Source of the DNA: Thermoleophilaceae bacterium
GTDB taxonomy: Bacteria; Actinomycetota; Thermoleophilia; Solirubrobacterales; Thermoleophilaceae
Direction: 5' to 3'
Assembly (NCBI GenBank): GCA_013695885.1
Contig: JACCZP010000114.1
Location: 1-11,429, forward strand
DNA: 11,429 nucleotides
Positions 1 to 10,848 of the stretch are shown here, piece by piece. The position numbers and the translations under genes are program-made. The notes below the pieces were generated by a model. It was not told where the DNA came from and did no database searches. It worked only from the letters and a program-made list of their open reading frames with translations. Within the stretch, counting starts at the first letter, position 1, and every line of letters starts with the position of its first letter.

Positions 1-1
1 G

Positions 2-1321
2 CCCGACGAGCTCGAGAGCCTGTGGGAGCGCCTCCGGACGGAGCTTCGTGACGAGGTGAGCGAGGTGACCTTCCACGCCTGGCTCGCACCACTCGAGGTG
101 GCCGGGGCTGAGGAGGGCCGGATCTACATCAGGGCCCCAGGCCACCTGCGCAGGTGGGTTGACGAGCACCTCGGCGCCACACTGCGTACAGCCGCGGGAC
201 GCGCCACCGGCCGACCCACCGACGTCGAGGTGGTCGACAGCTCGTGGCGGCGGCCGGCGGAGTGCGGTCATGCCATCGCCGAGAGCGGACCCGAGCCGCT
301 CAATCCCAAGTACACCTTCGGGCAGTTCGTCATAGGGACCGGCAACCACATGGCCCACGCCGCGGCTCTCAAGGTCGCCGAGATGCCCTCTCAGGCCTAC
401 AACCCACTGTTCATCCATGGACGGCCGGGTGTCGGGAAGACCCACCTCCTCCAGGCCATAGGCAACTACGTGCAGCTCCACGGCCTCGGCCTGGCGGTGC
501 GCTACGCGACGGTCGAGGCCTTCACGTCCGGCTTCCTCCGCGCGATCCGCGACCGCTCCACCGCGGGCTTCAAGGACTCCTTCCGGACGATTGACGTGCT
601 CCTCGTCGACGACGCCCAGTTCCTCGCCGGCAAGGAGCGGACGATGGAGGAGTTCTTCCACACCTTCGACGCTCTCTATGAGTCCGGGAAGCAGCTGGTC
701 ATCTCGAGCGACCGTCCACCATGGGAGCTGCCCGACGTCGAGGCACGGCTCCGGGAGCGCTTCCAGGCCGGGCTGGTGGCCGAGCTCGAGGCCCCGGATC
801 TCCCGGTCCGGATGGTCATCCTGCGCGCGCGGGCGCGCCACGACGCGATCACGCGGGTGGACGACGCGACCCTCGACACCATCGCGCGCCGCGTGACGTC
901 GAGTGTCCGCGCGCTCGAGGGGGCGCTGATCCGCGTGGTTGCATATGCCTCACTGCGGGGAGCCGAGCCCACGCCGGAGCTCGCGCGGCACGTGCTCGAG
1001 CGGCTCTACCCCGAGCCCGAATCGGCTCGCCCCACCGTCGACGAGGTGGTGTCCGAGGTCGGACGAGAGTTCGGCCTCGAGCCGAGCGTCGTGGTCGCGC
1101 ACGACCGTCGCAGGCCTCACGTCTGGGCCCGGCAGGTAGCCATGTACCTGGCACGCGAGCTCACCGGCGAGAGCCTTCCGACCATCGGGGAGCGGATCGG
1201 GGGTCGCCGGCACTCGACGGTCCTGACCGCTCACCGACGTGTGGAAGGGGTCCTCGAAGGGCGTGGAGAGGGTGCCCACGTCGTCCTCTCGCTTCGGGAG
1301 CGACTGGGAAGGCCGTCGTGA
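2..1321 (+). CDS. dnaA: Chromosomal replication initiator protein DnaA (5' end outside window)
   Basis: DnaA is the AAA+ ATPase that binds DnaA boxes at oriC, melts the origin and recruits the DnaB helicase. The reading frame is open from base 2, and the codons before the GTG at 56 encode family-typical domain I (ELESLWERLRTEL), so the true start lies just upstream. Domain I ends near base 250 and is joined by a very short linker to the AAA+ domain (LNPKYTF at about 299). Visible motifs are Walker A GRPGVGKT (419-442), Walker B VLLVDD (596-613), sensor 1 ISSDRPP, the arginine-finger segment RLRERF and sensor-2 VRALEGAL. Domain IV contains ARQVAMYLARELT and ends in a DnaA signature reading GGRRHSTVLTA (1199-1231). 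The usual aspartate of GGRDHTTV is arginine here (codon 1208-1210). The visible 439 residues are close to the family length. dnaN follows after 133 nt. Confidence 0.96.
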   Translation, partial: PDELESLWERLRTELRDEVSEVTFHAWLAPLEVAGAEEGRIYIRAPGHLRRWVDEHLGATLRTAAGRATGRPTDVEVVDSSWRRPAECGHAIAESGPEPLNPKYTFGQFVIGTGNHMAHAAALKVAEMPSQAYNPLFIHGRPGVGKTHLLQAIGNYVQLHGLGLAVRYATVEAFTSGFLRAIRDRSTAGFKDSFRTIDVLLVDDAQFLAGKERTMEEFFHTFDALYESGKQLVISSDRPPWELPDVEARLRERFQAGLVAELEAPDLPVRMVILRARARHDAITRVDDATLDTIARRVTSSVRALEGALIRVVAYASLRGAEPTPELARHVLERLYPEPESARPTVDEVVSEVGREFGLEPSVVVAHDRRRPHVWARQVAMYLARELTGESLPTIGERIGGRRHSTVLTAHRRVEGVLEGRGEGAHVVLSLRERLGRPS

Positions 1322-1454
1322 CGACCGTCATCCTTGCGACAATCGACAGGCTGGTGACAGCTGGCGAGTCCCCGCCGGTGGCTCTGGTGCGGCCCTCACG
1401 CCGAGCTGCGCACACCCTGAACAGCCCCTACAACCTCTGACTGGTTCCCCCTCT

Positions 1455-2564
1455 ATGAAGCTGTCGACCTCACGTGAGACATTTCTCGCCCGACTCGGCA
1501 TCGCCGTGCGGGGCGCTTCCACCCGCAGCGCCATCCAGGCTCTGTCCGGGGTGCTGATGCGGGCTGACGCGGACGGCCTCGAGCTCCAGGCCACCGACAT
1601 GGAGCTCGGAATCCGTGTTCGGACGGAGGCGTCGGTCGAGCGCGAGGGCAGTGTGGTGCTCCCCGGCCGGCTGTTGCTCGACGTTGTCCGCTCCATGCCG
1701 GAGGACCAGTTGTCGCTGGAGCATCGCGCGGCCGAGCAGGACGTCGAGGTCGTGTCCGGACCGTCGCGCTTCCACCTCCGCACGCTCCCCAGCGAGGACT
1801 TTCCCCGCCTGCCGGAGCCCGGTGACGCCGAGCCGGTGCGGATGCCGGCCGGCGCGTTCGTCGAGACCATCGGCCGGGTGGCGCGCTCTGCGTCACGAGA
1901 CGAGACGCGTCCACATCTCACGGGTGTCCTCGTGTCGGCGTCCGGCTCGCGGCTGCGGATGGTGGCCACGGACTCCTACCGGCTGAGCGTGAAGGAGACG
2001 ACGCTCGCGGAGGAGCTCTCCGGCGAGGTGGAGGCCAACGTGCCCGCTCGGACCCTTCAGGAGCTTGCTCGGGTGGCCGCGGCGAGCGCGGCCGAGCAGA
2101 TCGACATCGTCGCGCTGGCGAACCAGGTGGTGTTCCGCCTCGGCGACGTCGTTCTGTCCTCCCGGCTGGTCGAGGGCCGCTTCCCGAACTACGAGCAGCT
2201 CCTCCCGGACTCCTTCGAGCACGAGTTGCGCCTGCGAAGCAACGAGCTGCTGGAGGTGGTCCGACGCGTATCCCTGCTGGCGCAGAAGAACGCGCCGTTG
2301 CGGCTGCGCTTCGCGGAGGGGGAGCTCGAGGTGTCGGCCCAGACCCCTGACATCGGCGAAGCGCGTGAGAGCCTGCCCGTTCCCTTCCAGGGCGAGGAGA
2401 TCGAGATCGGGTTCAACCCGGAGTTCTTCCGGGACGGCCTCGAGAGCACAGAGGGGGACGAGCTCATCCTCAAGCTCATATCGCCGCTCCGGCCTGGCCT
2501 GATCCAGTCGGGTGACGACGGCGGCTTCACCTACCTGGTGATGCCGATCCGCCTGAACGTGTGA
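1455..2564 (+). CDS. dnaN: DNA polymerase III beta sliding clamp
   Basis: This is the ring-shaped processivity clamp, a dimer of three-domain subunits, that tethers DNA polymerase III and other clamp-binding proteins to DNA. The 369 residues match the usual length of about 370. The ATG at 1455 is chosen because MKLSTSRETFLARL is the standard N-terminus; the frame is open further upstream but that sequence is not clamp-like. Other landmarks are VVLPGRLLLDVVRSMP in domain I, TRPHLTGVL plus the clamp signature MVATDSYRLSV in domain II, GRFPNYEQLLP, and the C-terminal YLVMPIRLNV, the family's MPxRL end that helps form the peptide-binding pocket. I see no clear ribosome-binding site before the ATG. 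The gene lies between dnaA and recF in the classical order, with only 52 nt before recF. Confidence 0.96.
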   Translation: MKLSTSRETFLARLGIAVRGASTRSAIQALSGVLMRADADGLELQATDMELGIRVRTEASVEREGSVVLPGRLLLDVVRSMPEDQLSLEHRAAEQDVEVVSGPSRFHLRTLPSEDFPRLPEPGDAEPVRMPAGAFVETIGRVARSASRDETRPHLTGVLVSASGSRLRMVATDSYRLSVKETTLAEELSGEVEANVPARTLQELARVAAASAAEQIDIVALANQVVFRLGDVVLSSRLVEGRFPNYEQLLPDSFEHELRLRSNELLEVVRRVSLLAQKNAPLRLRFAEGELEVSAQTPDIGEARESLPVPFQGEEIEIGFNPEFFRDGLESTEGDELILKLISPLRPGLIQSGDDGGFTYLVMPIRLNV

Positions 2565-2616
2565 TCGACCGCTCGCTCCTCGCCCGACCTGACCCGCGCC
2601 GTCTCGGGGGTCGTTC

Positions 2617-3746
2617 GTGCGCGTGACCCGACTTACCGCTCGCGACTTCCGCAACCACTCGCGTGTGGAGCTCGAGCTCGGTCCGCGGCTCACGGTGCTC
2701 CACGGTCCCAACGGAGCCGGTAAGACGAATCTCCTCGAGGCGCTGTACTTCGGGTGCGTGGGGCGCTCGTGTCGGACGTCGAACGAGCGCGAGGTGGTGC
2801 GCTCCGGCGAGGGTGTGGCGCGTGTGACCGTGGAGGGTGAGGACGAGGACGGTCGCCACCTCATCGAGGTCGGGTTCTCGCCGGGTGAGCCCAAGAACGC
2901 CCGCGTGGACGGTGCCCGCATCGAGCGGCCGGCCGATGCCTCCGTGCGACCGCTCGTGTCGGTGTTCCTCCCTGACCGCCTCGAGCTCGTAAAGGGCCCT
3001 CCGTCACCCCGCCGTGCGCATGTCGATCGGTTGGTGGGCGCCCTCTGGCCCGCGCGCGCACAGGCCCGGGCCGCCTACTCGAGCACGCTGGGCCAGCGCA
3101 ACGCGTTGATCGCGCGGATCCGCGCCGGGCGCTCGGCACCCTCCCTCCTCGAGCCGTGGGACTCCGAATTGGCGCGTCACGGGGCCGAGCTCATGCGTCA
3201 TCGGCGCGACGCCTGCGCTCTGCTCGTGGGTCCCTTCTGCGCCCGGGCGGGCGACCTCGGCCTGCACGGAGAGGTGGAGCTCCGCTACCGCCCGCGCTCC
3301 CGCGCGGAGACGGTCGAGGAGCTGACCGACGAGCTGCGCGAGCGGAGGGCCTCCGACCTCGAGCGCGGGTTCACGACGCACGGGCCCCATCGCGACGATC
3401 TCGAGCTCCGTCACGAGGGCCGCCCCCTCCGCGCCTACGGATCGCAGGGTCAGCAGCGCGTGGCGCTCCTCGCCCTGCTCTTCGCGGAGCGCGACGCCCT
3501 GGCCGATCACGGCCGGACCCTGCTCATGCTCCTCGACGACGTGATGTCGGAGCTCGATCGCGAGCGCCGGGAGCGGCTGTCGGGGCTCGTGCTGGCGGGA
3601 GGGCAGGCGCTCATAACCGCGACGGAGGCAGAGCACGTCCCCGCGGGTCGTGGCCCCGGAGTGACGCTCGCACGGGTCGAGGACGGGAAGGTGTGGGTGG
3701 AGGCGGGGGCGAGCGACGGCTCGTGGCGAGCGGCGCCGCGGGCGGC

Positions 3747-3750
<4 letters not shown>
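2617..3750 (+). CDS. recF: DNA replication and repair protein RecF
   Basis: RecF is an SMC/ABC-like ATPase that binds gapped DNA and, with RecO and RecR, loads RecA at stalled forks. The protein has 377 residues, a normal length. It starts with RLTARDFRNH, the usual RecF opening, followed by Walker A GPNGAGKT (residues 30-37). The ABC signature is SQGQQR (276-281). Walker B LLMLLDD (D307, D308) leads into the D-loop MSELD. The GTG at 2617 is preferred, with a weak G-rich stretch upstream; a second in-frame GTG at 2623 would remove only two residues and cannot be excluded. It is probably cotranscribed with dnaN, and its stop overlaps the next gene, which suggests translational coupling. Confidence 0.95.
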
Positions 3751-6678
<2,928 letters not shown>

Positions 6679-6681
6679 AAC

Positions 6682-9354
6682 GTGACTGACTCGATAGACA
6701 TGTTGAGCGGCGGCTCGGTCGAGCCGCGGGGGCTCGAGGAGGAGATGCGCTCCTCCTACCTGGACTACGCGATGAGCGTGATCGTGGGCCGGGCGCTGCC
6801 CGACGTGCGGGACGGCCTGAAGCCGGTGCACCGGCGCGTGCTGTACGGGATGCAGGAGGCGGGGCTTCAGCCCAACCGCCCCTACTCGAAGAGCGCGAGC
6901 ACGGTGGGCACGGTGATGGCGCGCTACCACCCGCACGGGGACAGCGCCATCTACGACACGCTCGTCCGGATGGCGCAGCCCTTCGCCATGCGCTACCCGC
7001 TGGTCGACGGGCAGGGGAACTTCGGCTCCGTCGACAACGATCCCGCTGCCGCCATGCGGTACACCGAGGCCCGCCTCGCGCGGATCGCCACCGAGCTGCT
7101 GCGTGACATCGACTCCGACACGGTCGACTTCGCGCCGAACTACGACGACTCGCGCCAGGAGCCGCTCATCCTGCCGTCGCGGTTCCCCAACCTGCTGGTC
7201 AACGGCTCGGCCGGGATCGCGGTCGGCATGGCCACCAACATCCCACCGCACAACCTGCGCGAGTCGATCGACGCGGTCATCGCATTCATCGACAACCCGA
7301 GGATCGACGTCGCGGGCCTGATGGCGCACATCAAGGGTCCGGACTTCCCGACCGGCGGCATCATCGTCGGCCGGCAGGGCATCAAGGATGCCTACGAGAC
7401 CGGTCGTGGCCGCGTGATCGTGCGGGCGAAGGCCCACATCGAGCCCCTGCGCCAGGGCAAGGAGGCCGTGGTCATCACCGAGATGCCCTACCAGGTGTCG
7501 AAGGGCGACGGGCGCAACGACGGCTCGGGGCTGATCCGCAAGATCGCCGAGGTGGCGCAGGAGAAGCGGGTCGCGGGGATCTCCGACCTGCGCGACGAGT
7601 CCGACCGCTCGGGCACGCGGATCGTGGTCGAGCTGAAGCGCGACGCGATCCCGCGGGTGGTCCTCAACAACCTGTTCAAGCACACGTCGATGCAGACCAC
7701 CTTCGGGGTGAACACCGTCGCGCTGGTCGACGGGGTGCCGCGGACCCTGTCACTGCGCGAGCTGATCGAGTCCTACGTACAGCACCAGCGCGAGGTCGTC
7801 GTGCGGCGCACGAAGCACGAGCTGCGCCAGCGCGAGGACCGGCTGCACGTGGTCGAGGGACTGCTGCTGGCCCTCGACGACCTCGACGCCATCATCGAGC
7901 TGATCCGGGCCTCTGACGACCCGGACGCCGCCCGCGACGGGCTCATGAGCCAGTTCTCGCTCACCCGCATCCAGGCCCAGGCCATCCTCGACCTGCGCCT
8001 CCAGCGGCTCACCGCCCTCGAGGCCGGGAAGCTGCGCCAGGAGCACGCGGACCTCGTCGAGCGCATCCGCGAGCTACGCGAGATCCTCGGCGACGAGGGG
8101 CGGGTCTCCGCGGTCATCAAGGAGGAGCTGCTCGAGATCAAGGACGCCTACGGCGACGAGCGGCGAACCGAGATCACCCACTCCGAGTTCGACATCGACG
8201 TCGAGGACCTGATCGCCGACCAGCAGATGGTCATCTCGATCACCCGGTCCGGCTACATCAAGTCGCTCCCGCTCACCACCTACCGCCAGCAGAAGCGCGG
8301 CGGACGCGGCGTGATGGGCATGGAGATGAAGGACGACGACTACATCGAGCACCTGTTCGTCTCCTCTACCCACGACTACCTGCTGTTCTTCACCAACCGC
8401 GGGAAGGTGTACCGGCAGAAGGTCTACGACCTCCCGGAGGCATCGCGCACCGCGCGCGGGCGCGCGCTGGTCAACCTGCTGCCGCTGCGCGAGGGCGAGT
8501 TCGTCCGCGCGGTGCTGGCCACCCGCGACTACGCGGAGGACCGCTACCTGGTGTTCGCCACCAAGCAAGGGATCGTCAAGAAGACGGAGCTCGCGGCCTA
8601 CAACACGCCGATGAAGGCCGACGGCATCATCGCGATCAACATCCGCGACGACGACGAGCTCGTGGCCGTGCGCCGCACCTCGGGCGACGACGACATCATC
8701 ATGGTCGCGCGCTCCGGTCAGGCCATCCGCTTCGACGAGGCCCAGGCCCGGCCGATGGGGCGCGACACGAGCGGGGTGCGCGGGATGAACGTCTCCCGTG
8801 GCGAGAACGAGGTGCTGGCCATGGACATCGCCCGCGACGACGACGAGCTGCTCGTGGTCACCGAGAACGGCTTCGGCAAGCGCACGTCGATCGCGGAGTA
8901 CCCCCAGAAGGGCCGCGGGGGGATGGGGGTGCAGACCATCCGGCTCACCGAGCGCAAGGGCGGGGTGGCCGGTGCGATGATCGTGCGCGAGCACCAGGAG
9001 CTCCTGTTCATCTCCCAGGAGGGGATGGTGCAGCGGACCTCCGTGCGGGGCATCTCCCGCTATGGGCGCTCCTCGCAGGGCGTCCGTCTCATGAACATGC
9101 GCGAGGGCGACCGCGTCAGCGCCGTGGCGCTCGTGGTCGAGGACTCCGGTCCGGACGCGCTGGTGGACGGGGACGAGCCGATCCCGCTCGACCTCTCGCT
9201 CGACTCGACCGACGATGAGCTCGACCCGGTGGCCGACGGCACGGGTGCGGCGGCGGCCGGGGCGGTGGAGGCCACGCCGGAGGACGACGACGATCCGGTC
9301 GGCGGGAACGAGCCGCCGGGCGCGGAGAACGGCGCCGGACCCTCCGCGGCCTGA
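6682..9354 (+). CDS. gyrA: DNA gyrase subunit A
   Basis: GyrA is the DNA-cleaving and DNA-wrapping subunit of gyrase. The 890-residue protein has the winged-helix N-terminal domain with [31 protein letters not shown] and the catalytic tyrosine Y127 in [10 protein letters not shown]. The quinolone-resistance-determining segment reads [19 protein letters not shown]. Ser88 and Asp92 align with E. coli Ser83 and Asp87, so no classical resistance substitution is seen there. The C-terminal beta-pinwheel begins with the GyrA box QKRGGRG (537-543), the mark separating GyrA from ParC, and a related QKGRGGMG lies in a later blade. Roughly the last 70 residues form an acidic, alanine/glycine-rich tail. 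The GTG at 6682, 3 nt after the gyrB stop, has no evident Shine-Dalgarno, suggesting coupling to gyrB; ATG 6700 is an alternative start. Confidence 0.97.
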   Translation: MTDSIDMLSGGSVEPRGLEEEMRSSYLDYAMSVIVGRALPDVRDGLKPVHRRVLYGMQEAGLQPNRPYSKSASTVGTVMARYHPHGDSAIYDTLVRMAQPFAMRYPLVDGQGNFGSVDNDPAAAMRYTEARLARIATELLRDIDSDTVDFAPNYDDSRQEPLILPSRFPNLLVNGSAGIAVGMATNIPPHNLRESIDAVIAFIDNPRIDVAGLMAHIKGPDFPTGGIIVGRQGIKDAYETGRGRVIVRAKAHIEPLRQGKEAVVITEMPYQVSKGDGRNDGSGLIRKIAEVAQEKRVAGISDLRDESDRSGTRIVVELKRDAIPRVVLNNLFKHTSMQTTFGVNTVALVDGVPRTLSLRELIESYVQHQREVVVRRTKHELRQREDRLHVVEGLLLALDDLDAIIELIRASDDPDAARDGLMSQFSLTRIQAQAILDLRLQRLTALEAGKLRQEHADLVERIRELREILGDEGRVSAVIKEELLEIKDAYGDERRTEITHSEFDIDVEDLIADQQMVISITRSGYIKSLPLTTYRQQKRGGRGVMGMEMKDDDYIEHLFVSSTHDYLLFFTNRGKVYRQKVYDLPEASRTARGRALVNLLPLREGEFVRAVLATRDYAEDRYLVFATKQGIVKKTELAAYNTPMKADGIIAINIRDDDELVAVRRTSGDDDIIMVARSGQAIRFDEAQARPMGRDTSGVRGMNVSRGENEVLAMDIARDDDELLVVTENGFGKRTSIAEYPQKGRGGMGVQTIRLTERKGGVAGAMIVREHQELLFISQEGMVQRTSVRGISRYGRSSQGVRLMNMREGDRVSAVALVVEDSGPDALVDGDEPIPLDLSLDSTDDELDPVADGTGAAAAGAVEATPEDDDDPVGGNEPPGAENGAGPSAA

Positions 9355-9469
9355 GCCCCGCCCGCCCCCCTGCCGCCCAAGGTTCACCGGCCCGCCGGCG
9401 ACGGCTGTGCGGCGTCTTTCGGGAAGCACGCCACCGGTCCGCCGCGTGTGCTTACATGGGGCCTACCAG

Positions 9470-9485
9470 GGAAAGGAGGTGGTCC
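9470..9485 (+). promoter_or_regulatory. Near-complete complement of the 16S rRNA 3' end (extreme Shine-Dalgarno)
   Basis: The canonical bacterial 16S 3' end GGAUCACCUCCUUUCU has the reverse complement AGAAAGGAGGTGATCC. Here GGAAAGGAGGTGGTCC matches 14 of 16 positions, and the internal difference still permits a G-U pair. The core GGAGG ends 10 nt before the TTG at 9490. No other gene in the window has such a site. Confidence 0.75.
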
Positions 9486-9489
9486 TAAC

Positions 9490-9534
9490 TTGATACACAG
9501 TCTGTTCGGGACCCTGGAGGTGCCCGGCCGCTAG
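9490..9534 (+). CDS. Possible 14-residue peptide after the extreme Shine-Dalgarno
   Basis: A TTG start at 9490 opens a 14-codon frame, MIHSLFGTLEVPGR, ending in TAG at 9532-9534. The only support is its position: it follows the exceptionally strong ribosome-binding site at acceptable spacing. A second frame, ATG 9456 to TAA 9486-9488 (MGPTRERRWS), runs through the Shine-Dalgarno itself and would end just before the TTG. The peptide is too short for codon statistics and matches no family I recognise. It could be a leader peptide, a small functional peptide, or not translated at all. Confidence 0.35.
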   Translation: MIHSLFGTLEVPGR

Positions 9535-9536
9535 GT

Positions 9537-9577
9537 CGGTGCTGGACCCAACTGGCGGAGTCCAACCGTGGGCACCG
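9537..9577 (+). ncRNA. Bipartite stem-loop after the tiny ORF
   Basis: CGGTGC (9537-9542) pairs exactly with GCACCG (9572-9577). Directly inside, TGGAC (9543-9547) pairs with GTCCA (9560-9564), leaving a 12-nt loop and a 7-nt bulge on the 3' side. It begins 3 nt after the stop codon of the tiny ORF. Confidence 0.45.
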
Positions 9578-9590
9578 TCGGCGGAAAGGC

Positions 9591-9613
9591 GGCCGGATGT
9601 GGTCCCCCCGGCC
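9591..9613 (+). repeat. GGCCGG/CCGGCC inverted repeat
   Basis: GGCCGG (9591-9596) and CCGGCC (9608-9613) can form a 6-bp stem with an 11-nt loop. In GC-rich DNA such a match is easily due to chance; it is listed because it sits between two stronger structures. Confidence 0.25.
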
Positions 9614-9661
9614 CGGCGCTCGTGCGTCGCAGACCACCGCCGATCCAGTTCAGCCGTTGTA

Positions 9662-9691
9662 GACGAGGGGCGCCTGAGGGCGCCCCTCGTC
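9662..9691 (+). terminator. Perfect 13-bp hairpin, probable terminator or attenuator
   Basis: Bases 9662-9674 and 9679-9691 are exact reverse complements around a TGAG tetraloop, with 10 G-C pairs in 13. No T-run follows, as is common in GC-rich actinobacteria. The hairpin ends 21 nt before the ATG at 9713. It could end the small upstream transcript, or act as an attenuator for the three downstream genes. Confidence 0.7.
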
Positions 9692-9712
9692 GTGCCTGGA
9701 ACACTCGGGCCG

Positions 9713-10309
9713 ATGCGTTCGCGCACCCATCTCCTCCGGTTGGCCGCGCTCGTCGGCGCAGGGGCGCTCGTGGTCCACCGCCTCCGGTACCTCGCCGGCT
9801 ACGGAGCCGACTCGGGCGAGGCCCTCGGGCGCCACGGCCACGGCTATCTGTGGATCGTCCTGGTGGTCACGGTCGCGGCGCTCTGCCTGGCCGGTGCGAG
9901 CGTCGCGTACGCCCTCGCTCGCGCTTCGGGCACCGGGCAGTCGACCGAGCCCCCGCCGAGGTCGTTCACCGCGCTCTGGTGGCGCGCCTCCGCCGCCCTG
10001 GCCGCCCTGTACGTGGTGCAGGAATCGCTTGAGGGAATGCTCGCTCCGGGCCACGCCGGCGGCCTCGCCGGCGTCGTCGGGCACGGGGGCTGGACGGCGT
10101 TCGTGCTGGCTCTCGCGGTGGGAGCGCTCATCGCGCTGCTCGTGCGCGGGGCTCACGCCGCTGTCGTCAGGGCCGCCGGCCGCCCAGGCCAACCGCCCTC
10201 CCGCCGACCCGTGTCCGCGACCGCCCGCCCGGCGCCGGTGCGGTGGGCGCTCGCCTCCCTCCTCGCCCGCCACCTCGCGGGACGTAGCCCTCCCCTGCCC
10301 TCGCGGTGA
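9713..10309 (+). CDS. Four-helix membrane protein with histidines, function unknown
   Basis: I do not recognise a named family. From the ATG at 9713 the protein has 198 residues and about four hydrophobic helices: roughly 7-29, 45-69, 88-110 and 126-146. Between helices 1 and 2 is a histidine- and tyrosine-containing stretch: VVHRLRYLAGYG (H22), then RHGHGYLW (H41, H43). H114 and H124 lie in a glycine-rich loop before helix 4. The tail after 155 is rich in proline and arginine. The frame is open upstream to 9539, but that would run through the perfect hairpin and encode non-hydrophobic sequence, so 9713 is preferred; there is no clear Shine-Dalgarno, so it may be leaderless or start differently. 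It is followed after 62 nt by a cupredoxin-like gene. The paired histidines and this neighbour hint at metal or redox work in the membrane, but that is inference. Confidence 0.7.
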   Translation: MRSRTHLLRLAALVGAGALVVHRLRYLAGYGADSGEALGRHGHGYLWIVLVVTVAALCLAGASVAYALARASGTGQSTEPPPRSFTALWWRASAALAALYVVQESLEGMLAPGHAGGLAGVVGHGGWTAFVLALAVGALIALLVRGAHAAVVRAAGRPGQPPSRRPVSATARPAPVRWALASLLARHLAGRSPPLPSR

Positions 10310-10354
10310 GTCGAGCGCGTGCCAGGCCCGTCGGCGCACGCGAACCCAGCGAGC

Positions 10355-10360
10355 AGGAGG
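10355..10360 (+). promoter_or_regulatory. Ribosome-binding site for the cupredoxin-like gene
   Basis: AGGAGG ends 11 nt before the ATG at 10372. It decides the start over the upstream in-frame GTG at 10306, which overlaps the previous stop codon and would add 22 residues in front of the membrane anchor. Confidence 0.65.
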
Positions 10361-10371
10361 TAATCCGAACC

Positions 10372-10848
10372 ATGTCCAACGCACGACGCCTCGTCATCGT
10401 GGTCGCGGCCCTAGCACTCGCCATCGCGGCCTTCTTCGTCTTCCGACCCGAGGACACCACGCAGCGCGACGATCCGGTGCGCACGGAGGCCCCGCGGAAC
10501 GGGGGCACGGAGAGGGGGCCTGCGGACGCTGGGGGAGGGACGCCGGGGGACGATGACTCCACGGACGAGCGCCCTCCGGCCGAGTCGGCGTTCGAGGAGA
10601 TCCGGATCGCCGACGGCGAGCCCGTCGGAAAAGCACGGACCGTGTCGGTCGAGTCGGGCGGCACCGTGCGCCTGGCGTTCCGCTCGGATGCCGCGGGGGA
10701 GGTGCACATCCACGGCTACGACCGCTACGTCGACGTGAAGGCGGGTGGCACGGTGCGCACGCGCTTTCCGGCCGAGCTCGAGGGCATCTTCGAGGTCGAG
10801 GACCACGGCAGCGGAGCGCTGCTCGCGAAGCTGCGGGTGGAGCCATGA
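10372..10848 (+). CDS. Membrane-anchored cupredoxin-fold protein (extracytoplasmic)
   Basis: The 158-residue protein has a hydrophobic anchor or uncleaved signal at residues 7-24. A disordered acidic, glycine/proline-rich linker follows (about 26-72), then a small beta-rich domain (about 75-158). The pattern VHIHGYDRYVDVKAGGTVR, then a segment ending FEVEDHGSG and ALLAKLRVEP, resembles the cupredoxin-like domains of EfeO-type and related secreted proteins. H112, H114 and H145 are candidate metal ligands. The cysteine of a classical type-1 copper site is missing, so a blue-copper electron carrier is unlikely; metal binding by histidines or a structural role is more plausible. Its stop overlaps the next gene's ATG (ATGA), so these two are coupled. 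Fold assignment is from pattern resemblance; the function is unproven. Confidence 0.7.
   Translation: MSNARRLVIVVAALALAIAAFFVFRPEDTTQRDDPVRTEAPRNGGTERGPADAGGGTPGDDDSTDERPPAESAFEEIRIADGEPVGKARTVSVESGGTVRLAFRSDAAGEVHIHGYDRYVDVKAGGTVRTRFPAELEGIFEVEDHGSGALLAKLRVEP

Larger units (their letters stand above)
9456..9691 (+). ncRNA. Candidate small transcription unit or structured leader
   Basis: This is a proposed unit, not a recognised family. Its parts in order are a weak TGCTTACAT -10-like element at 9449-9457, a near-complete anti-16S sequence (9470-9485), a 14-codon ORF (9490-9534), two candidate stem-loops (9537-9577 and 9591-9613), a GACCACC segment (9632-9638) complementary to part of the Shine-Dalgarno, and a perfect 13-bp hairpin (9662-9691). 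The order resembles either an independent peptide/RNA gene with its own terminator or a leader ahead of the membrane-protein gene that starts 22 nt further on. I cannot assign it to a known RNA family from sequence alone. Confidence 0.4.
9355..9712. other. 358-nt region between gyrA and the envelope genes
   Basis: No ordinary protein gene fits here. The first 100 nt hold only weak signals: a 4-bp GCCG/CGGC stem with a GCGA loop at 9394-9405, and CGCCG/CGGCG (9393-9397, 9410-9414) followed by TCTTTC, which could serve as a poor gyrA terminator. From about 9450 the sequence becomes dense in structure, with a very strong ribosome-binding site, a tiny ORF, stem-loops and a perfect hairpin, each listed separately. 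No tRNA gene was recognised, although tRNA genes follow gyrA in many other bacteria. Confidence 0.6.

Noticed and set aside
56..58. GTG at 56 as the dnaA start
   Set aside because: The codons from base 2 to 55 encode conserved DnaA domain I residues, so the gene continues upstream of the window.
1429..1434. TACAAC as a -10 element for dnaN
   Set aside because: It lacks the final T and no -35 is found at proper spacing; too weak to list as a promoter.
1322..1454. Possible oriC in the dnaA-dnaN gap
   Set aside because: No DnaA-box-like 9-mers (TTATCCACA, TTGTCCACA or close variants, either strand) and no AT-rich unwinding segment; the gap is only 133 nt.
1239..1454. Upstream extension of dnaN to 1239
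   Set aside because: It overlaps the end of dnaA and encodes sequence unlike any clamp; ATG 1455 gives the standard N-terminus and length.
8074..9429. 451-codon open frame on the minus strand over gyrA
   Set aside because: Same cause: a compositional shadow of the gyrA codons with no domain features.
9355..9712. tRNA-Ile/tRNA-Ala genes after gyrA, as in many bacteria
   Set aside because: No tRNA T-loop sequence (GGTTCGANTCC-like) or cloverleaf is visible; the stems found do not fit a tRNA.
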